Origin: Micromonospora sp. WMMD1120
GTDB lineage: Bacteria > Actinomycetota > Actinomycetes > Mycobacteriales > Micromonosporaceae
Reading direction: 5' to 3'
NCBI RefSeq assembly: GCF_029626235.1
Contig: NZ_JARUBO010000005.1
Coordinates: 2,016,501-2,080,500, forward strand
Length of the DNA stretch: 64,000 nt
The stretch's first letter is position 1; each line of letters starts with the position of its first letter. Made by a program: the position numbers and the translations under genes. The notes beneath the pieces are model-generated. The model worked only from the letters and a program-made list of their open reading frames with translations, did no database searches and was not told the DNA's origin. This document shows positions 51,318 to 61,237 of the stretch, one piece after another.

Positions 51318-51804
51318 CGGTCTCTCCCTGTCGTGTCTGCGTCGGCACCGGGGGGTCACCCGGCCACGCAACTCGTGCGCCTGTCCGGCTGGTGCCGGAC
51401 CGGTTCCTGGCGGCCGCGCCTAGCCCCGGTGGGGGTTGCCGCACGGCGTGAAGCCGGGTTCTGGCCGAACCCGGTTCGGGAGCGCCGGCGTTCAACCGCG
51501 CCTGCCGCGAGGGTGCGCGGAGGTCACGGCTGCGTTGCCGTCGTGCTCCATATTCGCAGAGCAGGTGAGCGCGCCCACAGTACGGCTGCCCAGGAATCCG
51601 ACCGTCACCGCTTTGACGCCGTTTGTCGCCATCACGCCGTGTCGGACCGCCGGTGCCTCCCGGCGCGGTTTGGCGCCGTTCGGCCAGCACCGCGTGTCGA
51701 CACGCCGTGGAGGTTGGCTGACGGAGGGTGACTACGCCAGGCTGATTCCCGCAGGATCGCGCCGATCGGGTCTTATGCCGGGTTTCCCGCCGTGGCGTCC
51801 ATCC
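51318..51804. other. Long divergent spacer with two similar blocks
   Basis: About 490 bases between the bkd operon and the Pro/Thr-rich protein gene. I see no supported gene. It contains a hairpin (CCGGGTTC/GAACCCGG near 51452) and two related ~35-base blocks at about 51609-51644 and 51664-51698 (shared TTTGRCGCCGTT and a GTGTCG end). It should hold two divergent promoters. Confidence 0.5.
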
Positions 51805-52626
51805 ATGTCCCTCGACGGACCGATGACAAGGGGTGCGCGGTGTACGAGCCAGGTGACGGTCCCGGCACGCCAGCCCTCGCCGGGCGGCTACCGCCGGGTG
51901 GTCGGCGTCCACCGGGCTCCCGCCGCCGTCGGCCCCACCCGGGGCTACCTGCTGACCGTGGCACTGCTCGCCGGCACCGCCTCGCTGCCCATCCTGGCCG
52001 CGATCAGCGCGGGCTCGGCCACCCCGGGCAGCACCGCCCTGCCGGACAGCAGCACCCCCTTCATTCCGGCCCCCTCAGTCGGGCCGGTCCTGATCCCGCA
52101 GCCGTTGACGAGCCAACCGATGTTCCCGCCGCCAGGTACCCCCGACGTCGGCCCGAGCAGCGGCTGGCTGCCCTCCGCGCCGAGGCCGGCCAAGCAACGG
52201 CCGGCCGTTGTCGGTCCGGCCCCGGCCCCGCGGATGACCGCCCCGCCGCCGGTGCCGGCGCCGACCCGGGGCACCCCACCGATCGCGCCGCCATCCGTCG
52301 CCCCACCGGCCCCGACCGCTGGACCGACCAACCCCGAGCCGACCGAACCCCCGGAGCCGGACCCGACCGATCCCGACCCGACCGCCTCGTCGGACCCGGA
52401 ACCGACCGCTTCGTCGGACCCCGACCCGACCGACCCGGCCCCGACCGCCTCGTCGGACCCGGGCCCGACCGGTCCCCCCGATCCGAGCCCGACCGGCTCC
52501 ACCGGGACCGATCCGATCCCGAACCTGACTGTGGAACCGTCGCCCACGCGGCAGTCGACGCTGACGGCCAGCCGCACGCCGCTGGCCGGACCGACACACC
52601 CCACGGTGTCCCCGGCGGTACGGTGA
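51805..52626 (+). CDS. Pro/Thr-rich protein with one membrane helix and (DPxPT)n repeats
   Basis: This 273-residue product has one hydrophobic segment (about 51-75, GYLLTVALLAGTASLPILAA), then a long Pro/Thr/Ser/Asp-rich region with repeats of the type DPTASSDPEPTASSD. This is expected to be an extended, possibly glycosylated extracellular stalk. There is no enzymatic domain and no wall-sorting motif. The start is uncertain: ATG 51805, ATG 51823 and GTG 51853 are all in frame and none has a good ribosome site; GTG 51853 gives MTVPARQPSPGGY. The function is unknown; the repeats are G/C-rich and could be expansion-prone. Confidence 0.6.
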   Translation: MSLDGPMTRGARCTSQVTVPARQPSPGGYRRVVGVHRAPAAVGPTRGYLLTVALLAGTASLPILAAISAGSATPGSTALPDSSTPFIPAPSVGPVLIPQPLTSQPMFPPPGTPDVGPSSGWLPSAPRPAKQRPAVVGPAPAPRMTAPPPVPAPTRGTPPIAPPSVAPPAPTAGPTNPEPTEPPEPDPTDPDPTASSDPEPTASSDPDPTDPAPTASSDPGPTGPPDPSPTGSTGTDPIPNLTVEPSPTRQSTLTASRTPLAGPTHPTVSPAVR

Positions 52627-52691
52627 CGCTCAGGCGCGGCCCGTCCGGCGCCGGCGGTGTTCGCAGGTAGGCGCGTTCCGGAGGGGGTGAC

Positions 52692-53315
52692 GTGGGCGGC
52701 GGTCCGGAACTCCGCCCGGCTCCCACCCGCCGCGGTCCGGGCCTGCGGATCGCCCGACTGGTCACCGAGGTGACCGCGCCCGCGGTGCTGGTGTCCCTGC
52801 TGATCCTCACCGTGAGCTGGCACAGCGCGCGACGCCCTGGTCAGGGACTCGTCTGGGGCCTGCTCGGCACGCTCTTCGTCACCGGCATCCCGTTCGCCTA
52901 CATCCTCGGCGGCGTACGCCGTGGTCGCCTCACCGACCATCACGTGGGCCGCCGGGAGCAGCGCCGGGCGCCACTGCTTGTCGGCATCGGCTCGGTAGCG
53001 GCAGGGCTCGCCCTGCTGGCCGTGCTCGGCGCGCCCCGCCCGGTGCTGGCGCTCGCGGTGGCCGGGCTGGTCGGCCTCGTGGTCTGCGTGTCGGTCAGCC
53101 ACTGGTGGAAGGTGTCCATCCACTCGGCGGTGGCCGCCGGCACGCTCGTCATCCTGATCCTGACCTTCGGCGCCCGGCTGGTCGTCGCCGTACCCCTGGT
53201 GGCGTTCGTCGGTTGGTCCCGGGTGCGTCTGCGCGACCACACGGTGCCGCAGGTGGTCGCCGGCGGCGTGCTCGGCGCGCTGATCGCCGCCGTGGTCTTC
53301 GGCCCGCTGCGCTAG
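52692..53315 (+). CDS. PAP2-like membrane phosphatase family protein
   Basis: This 207-residue protein has about five to six membrane helices. The C-terminal half shows a PAP2-type pattern: WWKVSIHSAVAAG (motif 2-like KxSxH) and GWSRVRLRDHTVPQVVAGG (motif 3-like SRxxxxxH). The N-terminal KxxxxxxRP motif 1 is not obvious, so activity on lipid phosphates is uncertain. GTG 52692 follows GAGGGGGTGA. It may share a transcript with the Pro/Thr-rich gene 65 bases upstream. It ends just before a 17-bp tandem repeat. Confidence 0.75.
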   Translation: MGGGPELRPAPTRRGPGLRIARLVTEVTAPAVLVSLLILTVSWHSARRPGQGLVWGLLGTLFVTGIPFAYILGGVRRGRLTDHHVGRREQRRAPLLVGIGSVAAGLALLAVLGAPRPVLALAVAGLVGLVVCVSVSHWWKVSIHSAVAAGTLVILILTFGARLVVAVPLVAFVGWSRVRLRDHTVPQVVAGGVLGALIAAVVFGPLR

Positions 53316-53320
53316 CGGAC

Positions 53321-53456
53321 GCCGGGGTGGGCGACCCGCCGGGGTGGGCGGCGCGCCGGGGTGGGCGACCCGCCGGGGTGGGCGGCGCGCCGGGGTGGGT
53401 GACCCGCCGGGGTGGGTGACCCGCCGGGGTGGGTGACCCGCCGGGGTGGGTGACGC
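53321..53456. repeat. 17-bp tandem repeat, 8 units
   Basis: Eight consecutive units of GCCGGGGTGGGYGACCC start 6 bases after the PAP2-like stop. Units 1-4 alternate between ending CGACCC and CGGCGC; units 5-7 are identical (TGACCC); unit 8 ends TGACGC. The pattern implies recent copying by slippage or unequal crossing-over. Confidence 0.93.
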
Positions 53457-53470
53457 GTCACCCACCCCGG
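53441..53470. terminator. 30-base perfect palindrome ending the tandem array
   Basis: CCGGGGTGGGTGACG followed at once by its exact complement, made from the last repeat unit and 14 further bases, between convergent stops. It is a likely bidirectional terminator. Each upstream repeat could also pair with its right arm. Confidence 0.7.
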
Positions 53471-53477
53471 TGGACCG

Positions 53478-54701
53478 TCAGGCGCCGTCGTCGGCGAGAC
53501 GGTGCCGGTTCGCCTCGATCCAGGCGTCCAGCGCCGCCGGGTCGTCCGGGTCGACGCCGTCGGCCATCAGCTGCGCAACGGCGGCGGTGGCCGGGCTGCG
53601 CCGCTCGCCCGTCGAGTAGAGGCGGGCGAACTCCGGCACCATCTCCTCGATCGCCTCGTCGACGCGGGTCGCCGCCGCCTCGGGGAGGCCGCGCTGGCGC
53701 GACGCGTACCGCGCCCAGGCCCGTAGCACCCGGGGCAGCATCGCCGCGTCGTCCATGTCCAGCACGGCCCGGCGGTGCACCCAGTCCAGCAGGAACAGCC
53801 CGGACACCGCGGGGCTCCAGCGCATCGGGTCGGCGTCCGGGAAGCTCGCCGAGTGGTCCAGCAGCAGGCTGAGGCAGAAGTGCAGCGAGGCCAACTCGGG
53901 GCCGTCGACGGTGTCCAGCCCGAAGCGGGCGGCCTCCGGCGCGGCGAGGAAACGCCGGACCAGGTCGGTGCGCTCGGTGGCGGACAGCGGCTCGACCTCC
54001 GCCGGGCCGGTCGGGGTGTTCGCCGTGGGCAGCAGCGCCAGTCGGGCGCCGACCAGCGCGCGGTCGGTGGCGAGCGAGCCCTCGCCCGGCAGCTCGCTCA
54101 GGTCGTCGGTGACCGCCAGGTGGCGGGCCACCTCACCGCGGAGCCGGGCCGGGTCCTCGGCGCGGAACCAGGTCAGCTCGTCGTCCGCGCACATCTGCCG
54201 GACCTGGTCCAGGATCCGTTCGGCCGGCCCGCCGACGAAGATGTCCTTGGTGATGCCGATGTTGTGGTCCACCAGGGCCACCAGCGCGTGCTCCGAGCCG
54301 CCGGCGGCGTCCTCGTAGGCGAAGGTCGCGAGGTAGGAGGTCTGGTCGCCGTACACGTCGCCGTACGCCCACGTGCCGGTGAGGCGCACCCGACCCAACT
54401 GGGCCGTCCAGGTGGGCGCCTGGCTGCCCGGTCGCACCCGCTCGGTGCCGTCGGCGGTCGGGACGAGCGCGGCGAAGACCTGTCGGATGGTGGTCGCCGA
54501 CGCGACCCGGCGGCGGGCGGTGGCGGCGAGGAAACCGGTGACGAACTCGCGTACGGCGGTGTCGCGGTCGGTCTCCGCGATCGCGTAGACACTGCCCAGC
54601 AGCGCGCTGCCGAGCATCTCGGCGTCGAGGGCGGACTCCAGCTTGGTCACGTCGCGTGCGGCGTGCAGCACCGCGTCGTAGGGGGTCTGAGGCGTGGCCA
54701 T
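53478..54701 (-). CDS. Conserved actinobacterial protein of unknown function (407 aa)
   Basis: I recognise no named domain. The protein is soluble, acidic and largely helical, with a central beta-rich stretch (LTGTWAYGDVYGDQTSYLATF ... HALVALVDHNIGITKDIFVG) and a C-terminal helical half (MLPRVLRAWARYASRQRGL, ATRVDEAIEEMVPEFARLY). Similar proteins are, to my knowledge, found across actinomycetes without annotation. The gene is separated from the GTPase pair by 57 bases in the same orientation, so it may be co-transcribed with them and serve the same process. The terminator and tandem repeat lie at its 3' end. Confidence 0.7.
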   Translation of the reverse strand: MATPQTPYDAVLHAARDVTKLESALDAEMLGSALLGSVYAIAETDRDTAVREFVTGFLAATARRRVASATTIRQVFAALVPTADGTERVRPGSQAPTWTAQLGRVRLTGTWAYGDVYGDQTSYLATFAYEDAAGGSEHALVALVDHNIGITKDIFVGGPAERILDQVRQMCADDELTWFRAEDPARLRGEVARHLAVTDDLSELPGEGSLATDRALVGARLALLPTANTPTGPAEVEPLSATERTDLVRRFLAAPEAARFGLDTVDGPELASLHFCLSLLLDHSASFPDADPMRWSPAVSGLFLLDWVHRRAVLDMDDAAMLPRVLRAWARYASRQRGLPEAAATRVDEAIEEMVPEFARLYSTGERRSPATAAVAQLMADGVDPDDPAALDAWIEANRHRLADDGA

Positions 54702-54758
54702 GCTCCGACCCTACGCCGCCGCGGGCGTACGGAGAGCGGTAGCGAGCCGTGCGGTGCG

Positions 54759-56444
54759 TCAGCGGCGGGCGGCGTCCCGCAACGCGTCGCGCGCCTGCGC
54801 GTACGAGCCGAGGACGGCGCGCACCGGCGTCAGCACGTACTCCTCACCCACCTGGGAGACCCGGACCGTCAGCCGGTGCTCGGCCCGGGACCGGGCCCGT
54901 CGCGCGGCCCAGCGCACCACCGGCCGGGTGAGTGCCGCCGCCAGCAGCCCGGTCAGCAGGCCGCCGAGCAGCAGGACGGTGGGCAGCGGCACCTGACCCA
55001 CCATCGGGTTCTCCAGCGCGGGCAGGCCGAGCGCCTGGAGCGCGTAGCCGAGCACCAACCAGCCCAGCCCGACCACGGCGGCCAGGGTGACCAGCCACTG
55101 CACCCCGCCGACGACCCGCCACCAGAGCGGTCGCCGGTCGAGGCCGAGGTCGGTGCCGGCGATCGTGCGGTCCAGCGCGTCCGGCAGATCAGTGAGGCGG
55201 GACCGGGCGGCCGAGGTCACCGCGCCGGCCCAGGCGGCGGGCAGGTCCGTGGCGGCCCGATCGGCCACCGCCCGGATGGCGAGGCCGAGAGCGGAGCGCT
55301 GGGCGGCCGTCGGGTCCGGCACCGAGGTGGCCGCGACCAGACTCTCCGCCGGATCGGCCGGGTCGCCGGCCGGACCGGGCAGGTGCAGCCGGCGCAGCGG
55401 GTCGGGGCGCAACCGACGCCAACCCCTGACCACGGGCCAACCCGTGGCCGAGCCGGCCCGGTGCCGGTACGCCTGTTCCACGGCGTCCGCCACGGCCGGT
55501 ACCCCGGAGGCTCCGGCGAGCGCCCGGTTCAACCCGGCGACGGCGGCGTCGTCCGGCCCACCCGCCGGCCGGGTCGAGCCCATCAGCTCGTCCAGCCCGG
55601 CGACCACCGCGTCGACGTCACCGGCGAGCCGGCGCAGCGCGGCCTGCCGCTCGGCGACGGTACCTTCCAGGGCGCCGCGCAGCCCGACCATCCCGGCCGG
55701 GTCGAGGGCGGTGGTGGCGAGCAGCGGCACCCCGGTCAGGCCGTCCGAGTCGAGGAGCCGACGCAGGTCGTCCAGGACCCGGGGCACCTCGGCCGGGGGC
55801 AGCCGGTCGGACTGGTTGAGCACGACGAGCGTGACGTCCCGGTGCCGGTGGAACTCGCGCAGGTAGCTGTCGTGAATGACCCGGTCGGCGTACTTCTGCG
55901 GGTCGACGACCCAGACCACCTGGTCGACCAGGCCGAGCAGGCGGTCCACCTCGAGCCGGTGGGATCGCTGCACGGAGTCGAAGTCGGGCAGGTCGAGCAG
56001 GATCAGCCCGTGCAGCGGCGTCTCGTCGTCCCCGTCCAGGGCGCTCTCCCGGACGAAGCGGTGCCGGGGCAGCACGCCGATCCAGTCGAGCAGCCGGTTG
56101 GCCCCCTCCAGCGGCCCCCACACGCAGGCGTGGGTGACGCCGGTGGTGGGCCGGCGGACCCCGACCGGTGACAGCTCCAACTGGGCCAACGCGTTGAACA
56201 GGCTGGACTTGCCACTGCCGGTGGCCCCGGCCAGGGCGACCACAGTGTGGTCCCGGGACAGCGCGAGCCGGGTGCCGGCTCGCTCGACCAGCGTGTGCGC
56301 GGGCACCAGGTCGCCGTCCGGCAGCAGGCCGTCCACGGCGGTCAGGAACCGGCGTACCGCGTCCAGCCGCGCGATCAGCGCGTCGGCGTCGACCCGCTGG
56401 TCCCCCCGGAACGCCTCGCGCAGCCGGCCGGCGATGTTGCTCAC
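54759..56444 (-). CDS. Dynamin-like membrane GTPase (second of a pair)
   Basis: This 561-residue GTPase has G1 ALAGATGSGKSSLFNAL near residue 73, a Thr-containing G2 region (PTTGVTHACVWGP), G3 DLPDFDS and G4 VVLNQSD. Two adjacent membrane segments lie near 430-485 (WLVTLAAVVGLGWLVLGYAL; TVLLLGGLLTGLLAAAL), followed by a short helical tail. The GTG start overlaps the stop of the preceding GTPase (GTGA). Pairs of overlapping dynamin-like genes (DynA/DynB) stabilise sporulation septa in Streptomyces; the same kind of role is possible here but not shown. They are related to the YfjP/Era-like group. Confidence 0.85.
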   Translation of the reverse strand: MSNIAGRLREAFRGDQRVDADALIARLDAVRRFLTAVDGLLPDGDLVPAHTLVERAGTRLALSRDHTVVALAGATGSGKSSLFNALAQLELSPVGVRRPTTGVTHACVWGPLEGANRLLDWIGVLPRHRFVRESALDGDDETPLHGLILLDLPDFDSVQRSHRLEVDRLLGLVDQVVWVVDPQKYADRVIHDSYLREFHRHRDVTLVVLNQSDRLPPAEVPRVLDDLRRLLDSDGLTGVPLLATTALDPAGMVGLRGALEGTVAERQAALRRLAGDVDAVVAGLDELMGSTRPAGGPDDAAVAGLNRALAGASGVPAVADAVEQAYRHRAGSATGWPVVRGWRRLRPDPLRRLHLPGPAGDPADPAESLVAATSVPDPTAAQRSALGLAIRAVADRAATDLPAAWAGAVTSAARSRLTDLPDALDRTIAGTDLGLDRRPLWWRVVGGVQWLVTLAAVVGLGWLVLGYALQALGLPALENPMVGQVPLPTVLLLGGLLTGLLAAALTRPVVRWAARRARSRAEHRLTVRVSQVGEEYVLTPVRAVLGSYAQARDALRDAARR

Positions 56445-58258
56445 CGGGCGCCCTCCTCGTCGGCGGCGAGGCCGCTGTGGTGCCGGGCCAGCTCGACCTG
56501 GTCGGCGGCCCGGCGCAGGCGGTCGCCGGCGTCCGCGGCGGGGCGGGCGTCCGCGGTGCGGCTCAAGAAGCGGTCGGCCTCCGCGCCGAGCAGCGTCCGC
56601 ACCCGCTCCAGCAGGTCGGCACGGGCCTTGGCGGCGAGGGTACGCACCGCCTGGTCACCGAAGATCGCCTGGAGCACCGCCTGCGCGGCGACTGTGGTGC
56701 CGGCCCCGGTGGCCACCTCCAACCCGGTCGGGATGAACGCGGTGGAGGCGAAGACGGCGATCATCACGGCCAGCCCGGTGGCGTTGACCGCGTACGCGGC
56801 GGTGCGGGCGACGAACCGCTTGTCGCTGCCCTCGATCCGGACCAGCTCCAACACCCCGCGCTGCCAGTCCCGGACCAGGCGCTCGGCGCGGTCGGGGAAG
56901 TCGTCGCCCGGGTGGGCGAGGCTCGGGTCGAGCAGCCCGGCGCCGGCCGGGTTCGCCTTCCACGCCGTGTACGCCGACTCGGCCGCCTCCGAGGCCACCC
57001 CGCGCAGCAGGGTCACCAGCTGCGACTCGATGGCGTTGCGCAGCTCGGCGGCGGGCGCCGGCCGGCCGGTGACGGCGGCCACCAGGCGGTCCCGGAGGCG
57101 GCCGATCCGCGCCTCCAGGGTGCGGAACAGCTCACCGGTGCCGACGAACTCCTGCCAGCGGGCGAGCACCTCCCCGCGCAGCAGCCGGCCGTCCCGAAGC
57201 CCCTGCTCGACTGTGCGTTCGGCGCCCCGGTACGCGGCCCGGACCCGCTCGTCCAGCCCGTCGGCGGCGGCGACCTGCTCGTCGGCCGCCTCGGCCAGAG
57301 CCTCCACAGTGGGTCGGAGCGCGGCCAGCGCCCCGTCGAGCGTCTGGCGGACCACCGCCGCCCGCGCGTCCGCGTCGGCGGCCAGCCGGGCGAACCAGTC
57401 GGCGAGCGGCGCGGTCACCCCCTCGGGCAGCAACCCCTGACCGTCGACCCAGGTCTCCGGCAGCACGAACAGCGGCGCCTGGTCGAGGGCCTGCTCGGCG
57501 AGCATCTCGGTCAGGTGCGCGGCGATCTCGTCGGTGGCCTCGGCGGGCACCCGGTCCAGCACCATGGCGATCACCGCGCCGCGTGCGCGGGCGCTGCGCA
57601 GCAGTTCCCAGGGCACCGCGTCGGCATAGCGGGCGGCGGTGGTGACGAAGAGCCACAGGTCGGCGGCGGCCAGCAGTTGGGTGGCGAGAGCCCGGTTGGC
57701 GTCGACGACCGAGTCGATGTCGGGCGCGTCGAGGAAGGCCAGCCCGGGTGGCAGGGCCGGAGCGGTGACGAGGTGCAGGGACCGGGGGTCCTCACTCGGC
57801 TCGGTGGTGCGGGTCAGCCCGGGCAGCAGGTCGCCCTGCCGGAACCAGGTCGCGTCGGCCGGGTTGCAGACCAGCACCGGGGACCGGGTGGTGGGCCGGA
57901 GCACGCCGGCGGCGCTGACCCGGGCCTTGACCAGGCTGTTGACCAGCGTCGACTTGCCCGCGCCGGTGGAGCCGCCGACGACCACGAGCAGGGGGGCGTC
58001 CAGCCGGGCGAGCCGGGGCAGCAGGTAGTCGTCGAGCTGGTCGGTGAGCGCGGTGGCGGTCTGCCGGGCGGGATCGGCGGACGGCAGCGCGAGCGGGTAC
58101 CGGGTCGCGCCGATCGCCTCCCGGAGGCCCGTCAGCGCGCCGGGGAGACTGTCGTCCCCGGTGGTGGCGGGGGGCTCCGGCACGGCGTCCGGTGGGCTGG
58201 TGCGGGCTGCGACGGCGGGCGCGCCGGAACGGGTGGCGGAATCGCCGTGCGTCGTCAC
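56441..58258 (-). CDS. Dynamin-like membrane GTPase (first of a pair)
   Basis: This 605-residue GTPase has a ~60-residue low-complexity N-terminus, G1 VVVGGSTGAGKSTLVNSLV near 100, G2 PTTRSPVLVCNP, G3 FLDAPDIDS and a weakly conserved G4. A helical bundle (about 330-470) and a hydrophobic double pass near 530-570 (AVMIAVFASTAFIPTGL) follow. GTG 58258 is the most likely start. It has little ribosome-binding sequence, and a leaderless transcript is possible. It is divergent from dnaK. A heteromeric membrane-remodelling pair with the overlapping downstream GTPase is inferred from gene coupling. Confidence 0.85.
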   Translation of the reverse strand: MTTHGDSATRSGAPAVAARTSPPDAVPEPPATTGDDSLPGALTGLREAIGATRYPLALPSADPARQTATALTDQLDDYLLPRLARLDAPLLVVVGGSTGAGKSTLVNSLVKARVSAAGVLRPTTRSPVLVCNPADATWFRQGDLLPGLTRTTEPSEDPRSLHLVTAPALPPGLAFLDAPDIDSVVDANRALATQLLAAADLWLFVTTAARYADAVPWELLRSARARGAVIAMVLDRVPAEATDEIAAHLTEMLAEQALDQAPLFVLPETWVDGQGLLPEGVTAPLADWFARLAADADARAAVVRQTLDGALAALRPTVEALAEAADEQVAAADGLDERVRAAYRGAERTVEQGLRDGRLLRGEVLARWQEFVGTGELFRTLEARIGRLRDRLVAAVTGRPAPAAELRNAIESQLVTLLRGVASEAAESAYTAWKANPAGAGLLDPSLAHPGDDFPDRAERLVRDWQRGVLELVRIEGSDKRFVARTAAYAVNATGLAVMIAVFASTAFIPTGLEVATGAGTTVAAQAVLQAIFGDQAVRTLAAKARADLLERVRTLLGAEADRFLSRTADARPAADAGDRLRRAADQVELARHHSGLAADEEGAR

Positions 58259-58341
58259 CGCTAAAGCGTGCCCGACCGATGCAACAGAAGACAACCAGAC
58301 GGTAATAACGGCTGGGTTGCGTCGGGTCGACTCAACCCGAC

Positions 58342-58387
58342 TTGACGATTCGCCAACCCGTGGCACTATTGAGTCAAGTTCACTCAA
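58342..58387 (+). promoter_or_regulatory. dnaK operon promoter with HAIR (HspR) operator
   Basis: TTGACG (58342-58347) and ACTATT (58365-58370) with 17 bases between form the likely promoter. TTGAGT-N7-ACTCAA at 58369-58387 matches the HAIR consensus CTTGAGT-N7-ACTCAAG except the outermost bases. It covers the -10 to +1 region, so HspR binding would block initiation. HspR is encoded as the last gene of the operon (62446), giving the usual autoregulatory loop with DnaK as co-repressor. Confidence 0.88.
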
Positions 58388-58479
58388 CTTGTGGTGGGGC
58401 CCGCTGCGGGCGGTGCTCGCCAGGCAGCCCACGGGCGACGCCCGTCACCTGCACAACCTTACGAAGCGAGGAAGCGAAC

Positions 58480-60348
<1,869 letters not shown>

Positions 60349-60396
60349 CTTTCGGCCTCCGGCACGTGTCCACGGCGAAGGGGATGAGGTAACCGC

Positions 60397-61155
60397 ATGA
60401 CGCAGAAGCCACGAGCCGCCGACCCGGGCGAAACCGGGTCGACGCCGGGTGGCTCCGCGCCCACGGAGCCGACCGTCGGTGACGGGGAGCGGGTCGTCAT
60501 CCGCAACAACCGCAAGCTCCTCGACACCTCGGAGCCGGAGGGCACCGCCGCCGACGCGGAGACCGGCGTGCCGGCCGAGGGGCTGGTCGAGGACGCCGAG
60601 GTGGTCGTCGACGAGATCGAGGTCGAGGTCAACTCGACCGACGGGCCGGAGCCGTCCGGTCCGGCGGTGGTGGACGCCCCGGCGCAGCCGGCGGACGGCG
60701 CAGCCTCGGCCACCTCACTCGGTGCCGAGCTGGAGGCGCTCCGCGCCGAGCTGGACGAGCGGACCAGGGACGTGCAGCGGGTGTCGGCGGAGTACGCCAA
60801 CTACCGCAAGCGGGTCGACCGGGACCGCAGCCTGGTGCAGGAGCAGGCGACCGGCTCGGTGCTGGCGGCGCTGCTGCCGATCCTCGACGACCTGGACCGG
60901 GCCCGGGAACACGGGGACCTGGTCGGGCCGTTCGGAACGGTGGCGGACCAGCTCACCAGCGCGCTGGGCAAGTTCGGCCTGAACGCCTTCGGCGAGCAGG
61001 GCGATCCGTTCGATCCGACCCGGCACGAGGCGGTCGCGCACCAGACCTCGGCCGAGGTCAGCGAGCCGACCTGCGTGCAGGTCATGCGGCGCGGCTACCA
61101 GCTCGGTGAGCGGCTGCTGCGCCCCGCGCTGGTCGCGGTCGCGGATCCGGAATAG
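60397..61155 (+). CDS. grpE: Nucleotide exchange factor GrpE
   Basis: This 252-residue exchange factor releases ADP from DnaK. The first ~105 residues are an acidic, disordered extension (longer than in E. coli), then a coiled coil (about 108-150, LEALRAELDERTRDVQRV) and the GrpE core with YANYRKRVDRDR, LLPILDDLDRAREHG and HEAVAHQTSAEVSEPT. The gene starts 48 bases after dnaK. The long acidic N-terminus is typical of actinobacterial GrpE and may tune the interaction; that is inference. Confidence 0.96.
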   Translation: MTQKPRAADPGETGSTPGGSAPTEPTVGDGERVVIRNNRKLLDTSEPEGTAADAETGVPAEGLVEDAEVVVDEIEVEVNSTDGPEPSGPAVVDAPAQPADGAASATSLGAELEALRAELDERTRDVQRVSAEYANYRKRVDRDRSLVQEQATGSVLAALLPILDDLDRAREHGDLVGPFGTVADQLTSALGKFGLNAFGEQGDPFDPTRHEAVAHQTSAEVSEPTCVQVMRRGYQLGERLLRPALVAVADPE

Positions 61156-61237
61156 TGCGAAGCAGTGACCGGGTCGTCCCGCCCACCGCCCGGTGGGCGG
61201 GACGACCTGGCCACCAGGGTCGGAAGGAGGTGGACCG

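Noticed and set aside
51945..53465. 506-residue leftward frame crossing the 17-bp tandem repeat and Pro/Thr gene
   Set aside because: Its sequence is the reverse reading of a repeat array and of well-supported genes on the other strand; no ribosome site or domain.
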